This document shows positions 46,900 through 57,028 of a stretch of DNA of 64,000 nt, one piece after another. Made by a program: the position numbers and the translations under genes. Positions within the stretch are counted from its first letter, which is position 1; every line of letters begins with the position of its first letter. Source of the DNA: an uncultured Alphaproteobacteria bacterium (GTDB taxonomy: Bacteria; Pseudomonadota; Alphaproteobacteria; HIMB59; GCA-002718135); assembly GCA_902571865.1 (NCBI GenBank), contig CACGDO010000007.1, forward strand, positions 40,263 to 104,262. Direction: 5' to 3'. The notes beneath the pieces are model-generated. The model made no database searches. It saw nothing but the letters and a program-made list of their open reading frames with translations, and was not told where the DNA came from.

Positions 46900-47944
46900 A
46901 ATTTCTATACACTCTATTGCCAATAGAAGTCAAAACTTCGTATGAAATAGTTTTACATCTTCTAGCAAATTTATCTACTTTGTGTTCTTCATTAATAATA
47001 TCTACGTACATTCCTACTTTTAAATCATGACTACATTTTGAAATATCAATCGTAAAAGAATCCATTGAAATTCTGCCAATAATCTTAAATCTATCTTTTT
47101 TAAAATAAACAAAGCCTTTATTGCTCAATGATCTAGGTATACCATCTTCATAGCCAAGGCCAATTATTGCTACTTTTGTATTATTTTTTGTTTTGAATGT
47201 ACGATTATATCCAATAAATTGATTTTTTTTCACATCTTTAACTTGGATTATTTTTCCTTTAAGGCTGATAACATTTTTAATATTTTTCTTTAATTTTTTA
47301 TTTTCGTAACAACCGTAAATACCTATTCCAGGTCTAATCATATTATATAAATATGCTTTATCTAGGATTGAGCCATGCGCATTAGCTAAGCTAAATATAA
47401 TACCTTTAGGTTTTTTGTTCACAAAAGTATTAAAAAGTTTTTTTTGTTTTATATTATATTTAATCTTATACTCATCAGAGCTTGATAAATGACTAAGTAT
47501 TAATTTAATATTATGATTTTTAAAATCTATCATCTTTACTTCTTCAGGTGAAATACCTAATCTATTTATACCTGTATCTATGTGGATTGCGTATTCTATA
47601 CTAGCTTCTTTTATTTTTCCATATTCCTCAATACTATTAATCACTGGTATTAATTTTGCCTTTTTGAATTGATACAATTTGTAATTTTGTAATCCATTTA
47701 AAACATATATTTTTACTAGATTATTTTTATTTTTTAATTTTAAACCTTCACTTAATGTTGCAACAAAAAAATGTTTACACCCTTGATTTAATAAAAGATT
47801 ATATATTTTATTAGCACCTAACCCGTATGCATTAGCTTTAATTGTTGGTGCTACAATTAGATCTTTTTTAAGTTTTTTAAAAAAATTATAATTATAAATT
47901 AAATTTTTAGTATTAATGTTAAGAATGCCACTTTCGTAAATCAC
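46892..47944 (-). CDS. alr: Alanine racemase
   Basis: PLP enzyme interconverting L- and D-alanine for peptidoglycan. 350 residues. PLP lysine in VAPTIKANAYGLGA (near residue 37), the other catalytic residue Tyr in IIGLGYEDGIPR, and GRISMDSFTIDIS. The N-terminal TIM barrel and C-terminal beta domain are present. It overlaps dnaB by 4 nt and the exporter gene by 8 nt. Confidence 0.93.
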   Translation of the reverse strand: MIYESGILNINTKNLIYNYNFFKKLKKDLIVAPTIKANAYGLGANKIYNLLLNQGCKHFFVATLSEGLKLKNKNNLVKIYVLNGLQNYKLYQFKKAKLIPVINSIEEYGKIKEASIEYAIHIDTGINRLGISPEEVKMIDFKNHNIKLILSHLSSSDEYKIKYNIKQKKLFNTFVNKKPKGIIFSLANAHGSILDKAYLYNMIRPGIGIYGCYENKKLKKNIKNVISLKGKIIQVKDVKKNQFIGYNRTFKTKNNTKVAIIGLGYEDGIPRSLSNKGFVYFKKDRFKIIGRISMDSFTIDISKCSHDLKVGMYVDIINEEHKVDKFARRCKTISYEVLTSIGNRVYRNYE

Positions 47945-49440
47945 TCAACGATATTATCATAATCTTTTATTGTTAAGTCACTGAATTTTGTATAATTTGC
48001 ATCAAAGTGCATTTTTATTGATCCAATTGGCCCATGTCTCTGTTTGGCAATTATAATTTCAGCTTTATTATAATTTTCATTAGTTAATTGTTGCCATCTT
48101 GATACTCTTTCATTGTATTTCATGTCATCTTCTTCGGATTTTCTTATTGGCTCCAATCTTTCCAAATAATAACTTTCTCTATAAATGAACATAACAACAT
48201 CTGAATCTTGTTCAATTGTTCCACTCTCTCTTAAATCCGATAATTGTGGTCTTTTGTCCTCTCTTTGTTCAACTTGTCTAGAAAGTTGAGATAAGGCAAT
48301 AATTGGAATGTTTAATTCTTTAGCAATTGATTTTAAACCTCTAGTTATCTCAGATATCTCTTGGACCCTTCCATCATTTCTATTATTTGATGAAGATGAC
48401 ATTAATTGTAAATAATCTATTATTATTAAGTTAATATCGTGCAGTCTTTTGAGTCTTCGTGCTCTTGCTCTAAGAGTTGGTATTGTTAAAACCGGATTAT
48501 CATCTATTATTAAATTCAAGTTCTCTAATTCAGAAGATGTTTTTGCTATTTTATTAAAGTCATCTTTATTTAATTCAGCTTTTCGCATTTTATCACCTGA
48601 AATTCTTGTTTGTTCTGCTAAAATTCTTGTGGCAAGTTGTTCAGATGACATTTCCAATGAAAAAAATGCAACTTTACCTCCATCAACAATTTTTTTGATT
48701 TCAAATTCATTTATTTCTTCTTGATACTTAATAGCGCAATTGAATGCAATATTTGTACCTAATGCTGTTTTCCCCATTGAAGGTCTGCCCGCAATTATTA
48801 TTAAATCAGATTTATGTAATCCACCTAATTTATTATCTAAATCTTTAAAGCCTGTCGGAACACCGGCAATTTTACCTTCTCTTTTATAAGCTTCACTGAT
48901 AATTTCAACTGCACCCTGTAAAGCGTTTCCAAAATTTATAAATGATCTATCAGAACTTCCACTTTGTGATAAATTGTATAAATCATTTTCTGCATTTTCT
49001 ATAAGATTTTCAGTACTTGTATCGTTATTTGAATTCGTTTCTTGAATAATGTTATGGGCAACACCAACTAAATTTCTTTTGACATATAAATCATATATTA
49101 TTTTTCCATAATTATATGTATTTTGTGTTGAGGGTGCGCTATCTTTAAGTTGATTTAAATAATTAATTTTATTTAAATCTTCTTTATCTATAGGCAGGTA
49201 ATTTTTCAGCGTAATCGGTGAAACAAGAACATTTTTATCTAATAAATTCTTAATAGTTGAAAAAATTATTTTGTTTGTTTCGTCAACAAAGTGATCTTCA
49301 TTTAGAAAATCTGATACTTTTTCATAATTTCTATTATCCCATAATATGCATCCAATTAATGCTAATTCTGCATCAGTATTAGAAAAGTTATTATTTTCAT
49401 TATTAATTGTTTGATTTGAATTGATTAATTCTACTGACAT
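47941..49440 (-). CDS. dnaB: Replicative DNA helicase DnaB
   Basis: Hexameric replication-fork helicase, 499 residues. N-terminal domain (ELALIGCILWDNRNYEKV) followed by the RecA-like domain with Walker A AGRPSMGKTALG, EMSSEQLATRILAEQ, IIIDYLQLM (Walker B) and arginine-finger region QREDKRPQLSDLRESGTIEQDSD. No intein. Adjacent to rplI, as in many alphaproteobacteria. Confidence 0.96.
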   Translation of the reverse strand: MSVELINSNQTINNENNNFSNTDAELALIGCILWDNRNYEKVSDFLNEDHFVDETNKIIFSTIKNLLDKNVLVSPITLKNYLPIDKEDLNKINYLNQLKDSAPSTQNTYNYGKIIYDLYVKRNLVGVAHNIIQETNSNNDTSTENLIENAENDLYNLSQSGSSDRSFINFGNALQGAVEIISEAYKREGKIAGVPTGFKDLDNKLGGLHKSDLIIIAGRPSMGKTALGTNIAFNCAIKYQEEINEFEIKKIVDGGKVAFFSLEMSSEQLATRILAEQTRISGDKMRKAELNKDDFNKIAKTSSELENLNLIIDDNPVLTIPTLRARARRLKRLHDINLIIIDYLQLMSSSSNNRNDGRVQEISEITRGLKSIAKELNIPIIALSQLSRQVEQREDKRPQLSDLRESGTIEQDSDVVMFIYRESYYLERLEPIRKSEEDDMKYNERVSRWQQLTNENYNKAEIIIAKQRHGPIGSIKMHFDANYTKFSDLTIKDYDNIVE

Positions 49441-49523
49441 TAACTCTAATTAAACTATCTTAAAAAAATCAACAATAATTAGAAATAGTATATAGTTAAT
49501 AAAGTATTAATAGTGTGAATAAA

Positions 49524-49967
49524 TTAGTTTTTGTTTACTGTGATAGTAAAAATCTCACTTATATTTTCATAAGGGTTAATCTCAATTCTATGCTCCCCCA
49601 GTGATTTTATTTGATTTTTTATTAAAAGATCATCAGATTTTACTTTTATATTTTTTTCCAAAAGAAAATCTAATATTTCTTTTTTTGAAATTGAACCATA
49701 AAGTTGATCTTTTTCATCAGATTCTCTATTGAAGATTATTTTTATTTTCTTAATTTTATCAATTAAATTTTTGGCATCATCTATTTTCGAATTTTCCTTT
49801 TTTTTAATCTCTTCTTTGATATTTTCATAATGCTCAATGTTTTTTTTATTATTTCTCAATGCCATTTTATTAGGAAATAAATAATTCCTAGCATAACCGT
49901 CTTTCACGGTTACATTATCACCTATTTTTCCAAGTTTTTTAATTGTAGTCGTTAAAATTACTTTCAT
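49524..49967 (-). CDS. rplI: Ribosomal protein L9
   Basis: 147 residues. N-terminal RNA-binding domain [35 protein letters not shown], then a long charged helix and a C-terminal domain with [14 protein letters not shown]. It overlaps rpsR by 4 nt in the rpsF-rpsR-rplI operon. Confidence 0.95.
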   Translation of the reverse strand: MKVILTTTIKKLGKIGDNVTVKDGYARNYLFPNKMALRNNKKNIEHYENIKEEIKKKENSKIDDAKNLIDKIKKIKIIFNRESDEKDQLYGSISKKEILDFLLEKNIKVKSDDLLIKNQIKSLGEHRIEINPYENISEIFTITVNKN

Positions 49968-50239
49968 GTTGAAAATGACTTGTTAGTATAGGATATTAAA
50001 GAAAGAAATCTAGCTCTTTTAATTGCTTTAGCTAACTCCTTTTGTTTTTTTCTAGAAACACCAGTTATCCTGCTTGGTATAATTTTACCTTTTTCAGTAA
50101 TATAACGCGAAAGAAGCCTGATATCTTTGTAATCTATTAATGGTGAGCCAGGTTGACTAAAAGGACAAAACTTCTTTCTATTTTCAAATGGAGAATTTGA
50201 TTTCTCTTCTTTTCTTGATTTAAATTTATTTTTTTTCAT
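49964..50239 (-). CDS. rpsR: Ribosomal protein S18
   Basis: 91 residues: [33 protein letters not shown] and [15 protein letters not shown] basic N-terminal extension of ~20 residues precedes the core, as in other alphaproteobacteria. Overlaps rpsF by 14 nt. Confidence 0.95.
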   Translation of the reverse strand: MKKNKFKSRKEEKSNSPFENRKKFCPFSQPGSPLIDYKDIRLLSRYITEKGKIIPSRITGVSRKKQKELAKAIKRARFLSLISYTNKSFST

Positions 50240-50552
50240 TGATTAATTTTGTTGGTAAGTCTTGATGTTTATTTACTTTTATAAATATAAATCTCATCAA
50301 ATTTTCAGATTGGTTTAATTCTTTACTTATATCTCTAACAATATCACCAGAGGCTTCTATCTGAAGGAATTGATAAAATGCTTTTTTAAATTTATTAATG
50401 TTGTAACTTAGATCTCTTAGTCCCCAATTTTCTTCATTAACTATTTTGGCAGACCTTGAATTAAGTTTGGATTTTATGTTTTCTAATTCACTTTTTAAGG
50501 CATTTGTAGCTAGCTCAGGGCTATATAATAATACTACTTCAAATTTATTCAT
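50226..50552 (-). CDS. rpsF: Ribosomal protein S6
   Basis: 108 residues beginning [23 protein letters not shown] with the [25 protein letters not shown] core. A GGAG at 50557-50560 (minus) lies before the ATG. First gene of the ribosomal operon and divergent from fabD with 86 nt between. Confidence 0.95.
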   Translation of the reverse strand: MNKFEVVLLYSPELATNALKSELENIKSKLNSRSAKIVNEENWGLRDLSYNINKFKKAFYQFLQIEASGDIVRDISKELNQSENLMRFIFIKVNKHQDLPTKLINEKK

Positions 50553-50638
50553 AAAACTCCATGGTTAAATCTTATAATTATCAATATAAGAGAAGTTGAT
50601 GTTGCATATATTAAATTTTTGAAATAAATCAAGTCATA

Positions 50639-51547
50639 ATGACATCTATAATTTTTCCTGGCCAGGGCAGTCAATCCATAAATATGGCAAAGGATTTCCA
50701 CGATAATTTCAAGTGTGCAAGGGAAATATTTGAGAAAATAGAAGATTATACAAAAATTCAAATTAGAAAGATCATATTTGAAAATCAAGATAATAAATTA
50801 GATCTAACTCAATTTACTCAAATTTGTATATTTTCTGCATCATATGTTATTTTTAAAACTTATGCAGAAGAAGTTAATTTAAATTTAAAAGAAATCAATG
50901 TTATGATGGGTCATTCTTTGGGTGAATATTCGGCTTTAGTTTGTAGTAATAAAATAAATTTAGAGGATTGCAGCATATTGTTAAAAAAGCGTGGAGAATT
51001 GATGAACAATGCTGTTGAACCTAATAAAACTGGTATGGCAGCTTTAATAGGTAAAGATTGTGATTTTATTCAAAAAATAATCGAAGATAATAAATTAGAT
51101 TTAGAAATAGCTAATGATAATTCTCCAATTCAAATTGTTATTTCAGGAAACATAAATGAAATTATTAATAGTAAAGATATTTTTATAAAAAATAATGTTA
51201 AAAAATTTATCAATTTGAATGTTTCAGCTGCTTTTCATAGTACATATATGAATGAGGCTCAACAAGAATTAAATAAAGAAATTGAAACAACTAATTTTAA
51301 AGATAATGCAATCAAAATAATTTCTAATTATGATGGAAAAGTTTATACAAAATCAAATTTGATAAAGGATAATTTAAAAAAACAAATGGCAAATAAAGTT
51401 AATTGGACACAAAGTATTAAAAATCTTGAATATATTGGCGAAAATAAAATTTTAGAAATTGGGCCAGGTAAAGTTCTAAGTGGTTTAATTAATCGAATCT
51501 CAAAAAAATTTGATATCAAGTCAATCAATCAAGTTTCGGATATATAA
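50639..51547 (+). CDS. fabD: Malonyl-CoA:ACP transacylase
   Basis: Loads malonyl groups on ACP. 302 residues: IIFPGQGSQSINMAKDF at the start, active-site serine in GHSLGEYSAL, SAAFHSTYM with the catalytic histidine, and EIGPGKVLSGLI. Begins a fatty-acid cluster fabD-fabG-acpP-fabF; fabG follows after 2 nt. Confidence 0.95.
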   Translation: MTSIIFPGQGSQSINMAKDFHDNFKCAREIFEKIEDYTKIQIRKIIFENQDNKLDLTQFTQICIFSASYVIFKTYAEEVNLNLKEINVMMGHSLGEYSALVCSNKINLEDCSILLKKRGELMNNAVEPNKTGMAALIGKDCDFIQKIIEDNKLDLEIANDNSPIQIVISGNINEIINSKDIFIKNNVKKFINLNVSAAFHSTYMNEAQQELNKEIETTNFKDNAIKIISNYDGKVYTKSNLIKDNLKKQMANKVNWTQSIKNLEYIGENKILEIGPGKVLSGLINRISKKFDIKSINQVSDI

Positions 51548-51549
51548 GT

Positions 51550-52284
51550 ATGAATGATTTCAATAAAAAGATATTCATTACAGGTGCATCAGGTGGCATT
51601 GGATCTGCAATTTGTGAAAAATTTTTAAATAAAAAATATGTGCTAGTCTTAACATCTTCTTCAGATGAAAAAATTGAAATCTTAAAAAAAAATTATGGCA
51701 ATAAACATTATTATTATAAAGTTGATTTATCGAATTCAGAAAATTTAGAAAAATGTTTATTTAATATATCAAAAGATCATAAAGACATATCTGTTATTGT
51801 AAATAATGCTGGTATAACTCAAGATAGTTTATTGCTGAGAATGAATAGTGATCAATGGTCAAATGTAATTCAAACAAATCTTAATTCTAATTATCAAATA
51901 ATAAAATCCCTACTTCCTAATATGTTATCAAAAAAATATGGTAAAATTATTGGTATAACATCAATAGTTGCCTCAACTGGAAATCCAGGTCAAGCTAATT
52001 ACGTTGCTTCAAAATCAGGTATGATAGGTCTTTATAAATCAATTGCTCTTGAGGTAGCTAAAAGAAATATCAATGTTAATGTTGTGTCTCCAGGCTTTAT
52101 TTCTACTACAATGACTGATAATTTAAATACGGAACAAACAGCTTCTTATTTATCAAGAATACCAATGTCTAAATTTGGAAAACCAGAAGATATTGCTAAT
52201 ATTGTGTTTTTTTTAGCAAGTGAGGAGTCTTCATATATAACAGGACAAAATTTTCATGTTAATGGTGGAATGTTGATGGTTTAA
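51550..52284 (+). CDS. fabG: 3-oxoacyl-ACP reductase
   Basis: Short-chain dehydrogenase of 244 residues. Cofactor motif TGASGGIGSAI, NNAG at ~87, catalytic YVASKSGMIG (Tyr-x-x-x-Lys) and the ending YITGQNFHVNGGMLM. Position between fabD and acpP makes FabG rather than another SDR near certain. Confidence 0.95.
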   Translation: MNDFNKKIFITGASGGIGSAICEKFLNKKYVLVLTSSSDEKIEILKKNYGNKHYYYKVDLSNSENLEKCLFNISKDHKDISVIVNNAGITQDSLLLRMNSDQWSNVIQTNLNSNYQIIKSLLPNMLSKKYGKIIGITSIVASTGNPGQANYVASKSGMIGLYKSIALEVAKRNINVNVVSPGFISTTMTDNLNTEQTASYLSRIPMSKFGKPEDIANIVFFLASEESSYITGQNFHVNGGMLMV

Positions 52285-52288
52285 TATG

Positions 52289-52317
52289 TTGACACACATT
52301 CAAATAATAATTTAAAA
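52289..52317 (+). promoter_or_regulatory. Possible promoter of acpP
   Basis: TTGACA at 52289-52294, 17 nt, then TTAAAA at 52312-52317, a weak -10. The 53-nt gap before acpP is the only sizeable one in this operon, fitting a separate promoter for the abundant acyl carrier protein. Confidence 0.4.
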
Positions 52318-52337
52318 GTAAGTATAAGGAGAAAATT

Positions 52338-52571
52338 ATGAGTGAAATTCAAGATCAGGTAAAAAAAATTGTTGTAGATCATCTAGGAATTGATGAAACT
52401 AAAGTAGTTCCTGAAGCTAAGTTTATTGATGATTTAGGTGCAGATAGCTTAGATACCGTTGAGTTAGTAATGGCTTTTGAGGAAAAGTTTGGAATTGAAA
52501 TACCTGACGACGCTGCCGAAACTATTCAAACGGTTCAGAACGCTATAGATTATATTCAAAGTAAAAAATAA
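52338..52571 (+). CDS. acpP: Acyl carrier protein
   Basis: 77-residue carrier of growing acyl chains. Phosphopantetheine serine in [26 protein letters not shown]; acidic throughout. Preceded by AAGGAG at 52326-52331, a strong ribosome-binding site fitting its high abundance. Confidence 0.97.
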   Translation: MSEIQDQVKKIVVDHLGIDETKVVPEAKFIDDLGADSLDTVELVMAFEEKFGIEIPDDAAETIQTVQNAIDYIQSKK

Positions 52572-52588
52572 ATTATCTGAATTTTTTT

Positions 52589-53839
52589 ATGAGAAGGGTT
52601 GTTGTTACTGGATTAGGTTTATTAACATCAATAGGTAATAACAAAGAAACATCTTGGAATAATTTAATCAACTTAAAGTCTGGTATTAAAAAAATTGAAC
52701 ATTTTGATGTTTCAGATTTACCAGCAAAAATTGCAGGCCATCTTAACAATAATCCCGATGATAAAAATTATTTTAATTCTGAATCAATTTTAGAAACAAG
52801 AGATATTAAAAGAAACGATAGGTTCATACAATATGGGCTTATAGCCGCTCATATGGCTATAAAAGATGCAGGCTTAAATAGTTTAAGCGACAAAGATAAA
52901 CTAAAAGTTGGTGTTTCAGTCGGTTCTGGAATAGGTGGATTGGAGACAATATATGAGGGATCTCTTACTATTAATAAAAAAGAATCTAGAAAACTTTCAC
53001 CATTTTTTATACCTTCTTCTTTAGTGAATCTTCTTTCAGGTCAGATATCGATTAAGTATGGTTTTAAAGGTCCAAATCATTCTGTCGTTACAGCTTGTGC
53101 AACAGGTGCTCACTCTATTGGTGACTCAGGTGAAATAATCAAAAGAGGTGCTGCAGATGTTATGATTGCAGGGGGTGCAGAGGCGGCAGTATGTAAGTTA
53201 GGAATTGCAGGTTTTTGTGCCGCAAGAAGTTTAAGTACTTCATTTAATAACAATCCAGAATTTGCTTCACGTCCCTGGGATTCTGATAGAGATGGGTTTG
53301 TAATGGGAGAAGGATCAGGTATAGTTGTTCTTGAAGAAATGGAATATGCTAAAAAAAGAGGAGCAAATATCTATGCAGAATTAGTTGGATATGGAATGTC
53401 AGGAGATGCACACCATATCACAGCACCAGCAGAGGATGGCGATGGAGGTTTTAGAGCAATGCAAGAAGCTTTAAAAATGGCAAATGTTGCAAGTGAAAAT
53501 ATTGATTATATAAACGCTCATGGTACATCAACAAAAAAAGGAGATGAAATTGAACTTAATGCAATATCAAGACTTTTTAAACATAAAATTTGTGTAAGTT
53601 CAACTAAATCGTCTATAGGTCACTTATTAGGTGCAGCAGGAAGTGTGGAGTCAATCTTTTCAATTATGTCCATAAAAAATAATATTTTACCTGCAACCTT
53701 AAATTTAGAAAATCCAATCGAAAGTAATAATATAAACTTAATTCCAAAAACACCTTTGGAAAAAAATATATCTTATGCATTAAGTAATTCATTTGGATTT
53801 GGAGGAACCAACACTGCATTATTATTTAAAGGTATTTAG
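52589..53839 (+). CDS. fabF: 3-oxoacyl-ACP synthase II
   Basis: Elongating condensing enzyme, 416 residues. Catalytic Cys in VVTACATGAHSIG, first His in INAHGTSTKKGDEIE, second in KSSIGHLLGAAGSVE, and terminal SNSFGFGGTNTALLF. Normal length. Its 3' end probably overlaps the mltG start, because that protein lacks any ATG or GTG start after the fabF stop. Confidence 0.96.
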   Translation: MRRVVVTGLGLLTSIGNNKETSWNNLINLKSGIKKIEHFDVSDLPAKIAGHLNNNPDDKNYFNSESILETRDIKRNDRFIQYGLIAAHMAIKDAGLNSLSDKDKLKVGVSVGSGIGGLETIYEGSLTINKKESRKLSPFFIPSSLVNLLSGQISIKYGFKGPNHSVVTACATGAHSIGDSGEIIKRGAADVMIAGGAEAAVCKLGIAGFCAARSLSTSFNNNPEFASRPWDSDRDGFVMGEGSGIVVLEEMEYAKKRGANIYAELVGYGMSGDAHHITAPAEDGDGGFRAMQEALKMANVASENIDYINAHGTSTKKGDEIELNAISRLFKHKICVSSTKSSIGHLLGAAGSVESIFSIMSIKNNILPATLNLENPIESNNINLIPKTPLEKNISYALSNSFGFGGTNTALLFKGI

Positions 53840-54761
53840 TATATTTTTAATTGCTTTTTTCTTTTTGTTTTTAATATACTTTTTTTATATAATTAATAAA
53901 AATTTATCTTTTTCAAAAAATTACCTTACAATTCAAAAGAATGAATCTATAGAAAATATTATCACAAAAAACACAGTTATTTACTCTAAAATAGATAAAA
54001 CTTTTATTACATACTATTATCAAATTAATAAATTAATTTTTAATAAATTCATACACTACGGTAATTTTTATATTAAAAAAAATACTTCACTAAAGGAATT
54101 TTTAAATATCGTTACAAAACCAAGTAACATTATTAAAAAAATAACTATCATTGAAGGCTGGTCAAATAAAAAATTAAACTTAGAACTGTCAAAACATTTT
54201 AAAGACTATGATACTATTCCCTATGAGGATATAATTGCAGACACATATTTTATTAATCAAAATACTAGTTTTAAATCTTTTGTCGAAGACTTAAAGAAAG
54301 TTAAAATTGAATACCTAAATAAGTTCTCTAATGATAAAATTTATGATTATTATTCACAAGATGAATTAATGGTTATAGGATCATTAATAGAAAAGGAAGG
54401 TCTAGATAGTGAAGATAAAAGAAAAATATCATCTGTAATTTTTAATAGATTGCTTAAAAATATGAAATTACAGATAGATGCAACAGTATTATTCGCACTA
54501 ACTAAAGGTGAGTATAACCTAAATAGAAAACTTCTTTATAGCGATTTGTATATCAGTCACCCATATAACACATATTCTATATACGGCCTTCCCCCTAAAC
54601 CTATTGCATATGTTGGGAAGAAAACAATAGATATAATTTTTGAAAATTATCAGTCTGAATATTTGTTTTATTTTTTTAATAAATCTTTAAATAGACATAT
54701 ATTTTCCAAGAATTATAAAACACATATAAAAAGATTAAATGAATATAGGAAAAACCAATAA
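53793..54761 (+). CDS. mltG: Endolytic peptidoglycan transglycosylase MltG
   Basis: Inner-membrane YceG-family enzyme cleaving nascent glycan strands. 322 residues from the TTG at 53793: one membrane helix (about 13-35), a LysM-like part, and the catalytic domain with GSLIEKEGLDSEDKRKISSVIFNRL (catalytic Glu), LQIDATVLFAL and SHPYNTYSIYGLPPKPI. The start is uncertain: only TTG codons (53793, 53799) or rare codons precede the helix, and all sit inside the fabF end. Overlaps gmk by 23 nt. Confidence 0.88.
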   Translation: MDLEEPTLHYYLKVFSIFLIAFFFLFLIYFFYIINKNLSFSKNYLTIQKNESIENIITKNTVIYSKIDKTFITYYYQINKLIFNKFIHYGNFYIKKNTSLKEFLNIVTKPSNIIKKITIIEGWSNKKLNLELSKHFKDYDTIPYEDIIADTYFINQNTSFKSFVEDLKKVKIEYLNKFSNDKIYDYYSQDELMVIGSLIEKEGLDSEDKRKISSVIFNRLLKNMKLQIDATVLFALTKGEYNLNRKLLYSDLYISHPYNTYSIYGLPPKPIAYVGKKTIDIIFENYQSEYLFYFFNKSLNRHIFSKNYKTHIKRLNEYRKNQ

Positions 54762-55371
54762 ATTAATTATAATTTCCTCCCCTTCTGGTGCAGGTAAAAC
54801 AACTCTTTGTAAATTACTAATTAAAAAAATGAAAAATATAAAGCTTTCTGTTTCATTCACATCCAGGAGTAAAAGATTGAATGAAATTGAAGGTAAAGAT
54901 TATCATTTTGTATCAAGAAAGAAGTTTGAAATTCTAAAAAAACAAAATTTTTTTATAGAAACTGCTAAGAATTTTAATAACTTATATGGATCACCTTTCA
55001 GTATTATTAACAAAGCAGATAAAAATAAACAACATTTGTTATTTGATATTGATTGGAAAGGAGCAAGAAAAATAAGAAAATTTTATGATAAGAGTCGTAT
55101 TATTGATTTTTTTATACTCCCACCTTCTAAACTTGAGCTTAAAAGAAGATTAATTAAAAGGGGTAGGGATAATGCTAATGAAATAAATTTAAGATTATCT
55201 TATGCATTCGATGAAATGAAACATTATAAAGAGTATAAATATGTTTTAATAAATGAGAATGTGTATAAAACAGTAAGTCAAATAAAAAAAATAATTGAAT
55301 ATAATCAACTATTAGAACATCAAAATAAAATTCTTAATTTAAAATTAAAAAAGATCATAAATTTCGAATAA
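54739..55371 (+). CDS. gmk: Guanylate kinase
   Basis: Converts GMP to GDP. 210 residues. P-loop SSPSGAGKTTL near residue 14, SFTSRSKRLNEIEGKDYHFVS, and LLFDIDWKGARKIR. The start lies within mltG. Its 3' end overlaps the convergent rsmA by 27 nt, the longest convergent overlap here. Confidence 0.95.
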   Translation: MNIGKTNKLIIISSPSGAGKTTLCKLLIKKMKNIKLSVSFTSRSKRLNEIEGKDYHFVSRKKFEILKKQNFFIETAKNFNNLYGSPFSIINKADKNKQHLLFDIDWKGARKIRKFYDKSRIIDFFILPPSKLELKRRLIKRGRDNANEINLRLSYAFDEMKHYKEYKYVLINENVYKTVSQIKKIIEYNQLLEHQNKILNLKLKKIINFE

Positions 55372-56064
55372 ATCTTCAATCGATAGTTGACTTATTCTTT
55401 TATTAAGAAGATTATTTTCAAGTTTAATTTTTAGGTTATTATGTATCTTTTTTCTAATATTCTTAAAAATTAATTTACTAAAATTATTAGCTTTATCAAA
55501 ATCAACTTTTTTATTAATAAATTTAAATTTAACAACAGTAGATGTAATTTTTGGTTTTGGAATAAATACTTTTCGTGACACATCAAAACATCTTTCAAAA
55601 TTAGATACAGTTTTTGTCATAAACTTATATTTATTCATATTAGCAAGATTGTAATCAAATTTTAATGCTACTTCCTTTTGTAACATTAAGATCATTTCTC
55701 TAATGTTTAAGTTAAAATTAAATAGATATAAAATAATTTTAGTGCTTATGTTATAAGGTAGATTAGATATTAAAATTAAGTCTTTATATTTTTTTAAATT
55801 AAATTTTAGAATGTCTTCTTCAATTACTTCTACTTTATTTTTATTTTTATATTTTTTTTTTAGTATATTTACTAAATTAGAGTCCTTTTCAATAAGTATT
55901 ATTTTATTTGGATTATTTTCCAATATTATATCTGTCATAAAGCCATATCCAGGACCAATTTCTAATATATTTTTATTTTTAATATGAGTTTGTTTAATAA
56001 TTTTTTTACAAATATTTTTGTCAATCAAAAAATTTTGACTTAGTGATTTTTTAGCTTTTATCAT
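55345..56064 (-). CDS. rsmA: 16S rRNA A1518/A1519 dimethyltransferase
   Basis: KsgA-family methylase, 239 residues, slightly short. KKSLSQNFLIDKNI at the start, SAM motif ILEIGPGYGFMTD, LISNLPYNIST (the NLPY catalytic motif) and FIPKPKITSTVVKF. The C-terminal domain is compact. Last gene of the overlapping lptF-to-rsmA run. Confidence 0.94.
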   Translation of the reverse strand: MIKAKKSLSQNFLIDKNICKKIIKQTHIKNKNILEIGPGYGFMTDIILENNPNKIILIEKDSNLVNILKKKYKNKNKVEVIEEDILKFNLKKYKDLILISNLPYNISTKIILYLFNFNLNIREMILMLQKEVALKFDYNLANMNKYKFMTKTVSNFERCFDVSRKVFIPKPKITSTVVKFKFINKKVDFDKANNFSKLIFKNIRKKIHNNLKIKLENNLLNKRISQLSIEDLFEIYDLF

Positions 56065-57028
56065 TTATCATTCTATTTTTATAAATTTTATTGACTAATT
56101 TATAACAATTTAAAAATGATTTATTTGAAATATCTTTAGATTTTAAAAGATTATATGCAGTTCCATGATCTGGAGATGTTCTGATTATACTTAAATTTCC
56201 AGTATAGTTTACTCCACTAAATTGACTAATATATTTAAAGGGTATTAGTGCTTGGTCGTGAAAAATAAATACAAAGCAATCATACTTTTTAAAATTTTTA
56301 TTTATAAGCATACTGTCTGCAGATAATGGGCCATCGACATTTAAATTTTTTTTTCTTAATTTTTTAATCGTAGGTGAAATTATTTCAATTTCTTCTCTAC
56401 CAATCTTACCTTTTTCTCCTGCATGTGGATTTAAACCAGAAACAACAATTCTTGGATTTTTAATGTTAAAATCAATCTTTAAAGTTTTAATTAAATTTAA
56501 AACTTGATTCTGTAAAAAAATTTTATTTGAAATTATTTTTGAAATTTTATTTATTTTAATATGAGTTGTTAAAGGTGAAATTATTATTTTCTTATGAAAT
56601 AGTATCATATTAGAATACTTTTTTTTATCAATTCTTTGAAAGTATTCAGTATGCCCTATAAATTTTTTGTCTATCTTTTCCTTAATAATATCCTTTCTGA
56701 GTGGTAGAGTAATAATGCCAATACATATTTTTTTTTTACAAAATTGATATGCTAATTTTAAAGACGTATAAGTATTTTCCTCTAAAGACTTACTTTTAAA
56801 AGAAAAAATATTAAGTTTATTTTTTTGGAAATTAATATTTTTTGAATTTTTATAAATAATATTTATATCTAAATTTATTTTATGTTTTTTTAGATATTTT
56901 GAAATTACTGAAAAATCAGAAAATAAAATAAAATTCTTTATTTTATTACTTTTCCAGGAATTAATAAGTATTTTAATTCCAACACCATTAATATCTCCAA
57001 CAGTTACAGCAATCAAATTAGGCATCAT
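56051..57028 (-). CDS. pdxA: 4-hydroxythreonine-4-phosphate dehydrogenase
   Basis: NAD-dependent step of pyridoxal 5'-phosphate synthesis. 325 residues: VTVGDINGVGIKIL, GHTEYFQ (metal His), SGLNPHAGEKGKIGREE (metal His), IFHDQALIPFKYI (metal His) and RTSPDHGTAYNLL. All three metal histidines present. The position surA-pdxA-rsmA is conserved. Confidence 0.94.
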   Translation of the reverse strand: MMPNLIAVTVGDINGVGIKILINSWKSNKIKNFILFSDFSVISKYLKKHKINLDINIIYKNSKNINFQKNKLNIFSFKSKSLEENTYTSLKLAYQFCKKKICIGIITLPLRKDIIKEKIDKKFIGHTEYFQRIDKKKYSNMILFHKKIIISPLTTHIKINKISKIISNKIFLQNQVLNLIKTLKIDFNIKNPRIVVSGLNPHAGEKGKIGREEIEIISPTIKKLRKKNLNVDGPLSADSMLINKNFKKYDCFVFIFHDQALIPFKYISQFSGVNYTGNLSIIRTSPDHGTAYNLLKSKDISNKSFLNCYKLVNKIYKNRMINDKS

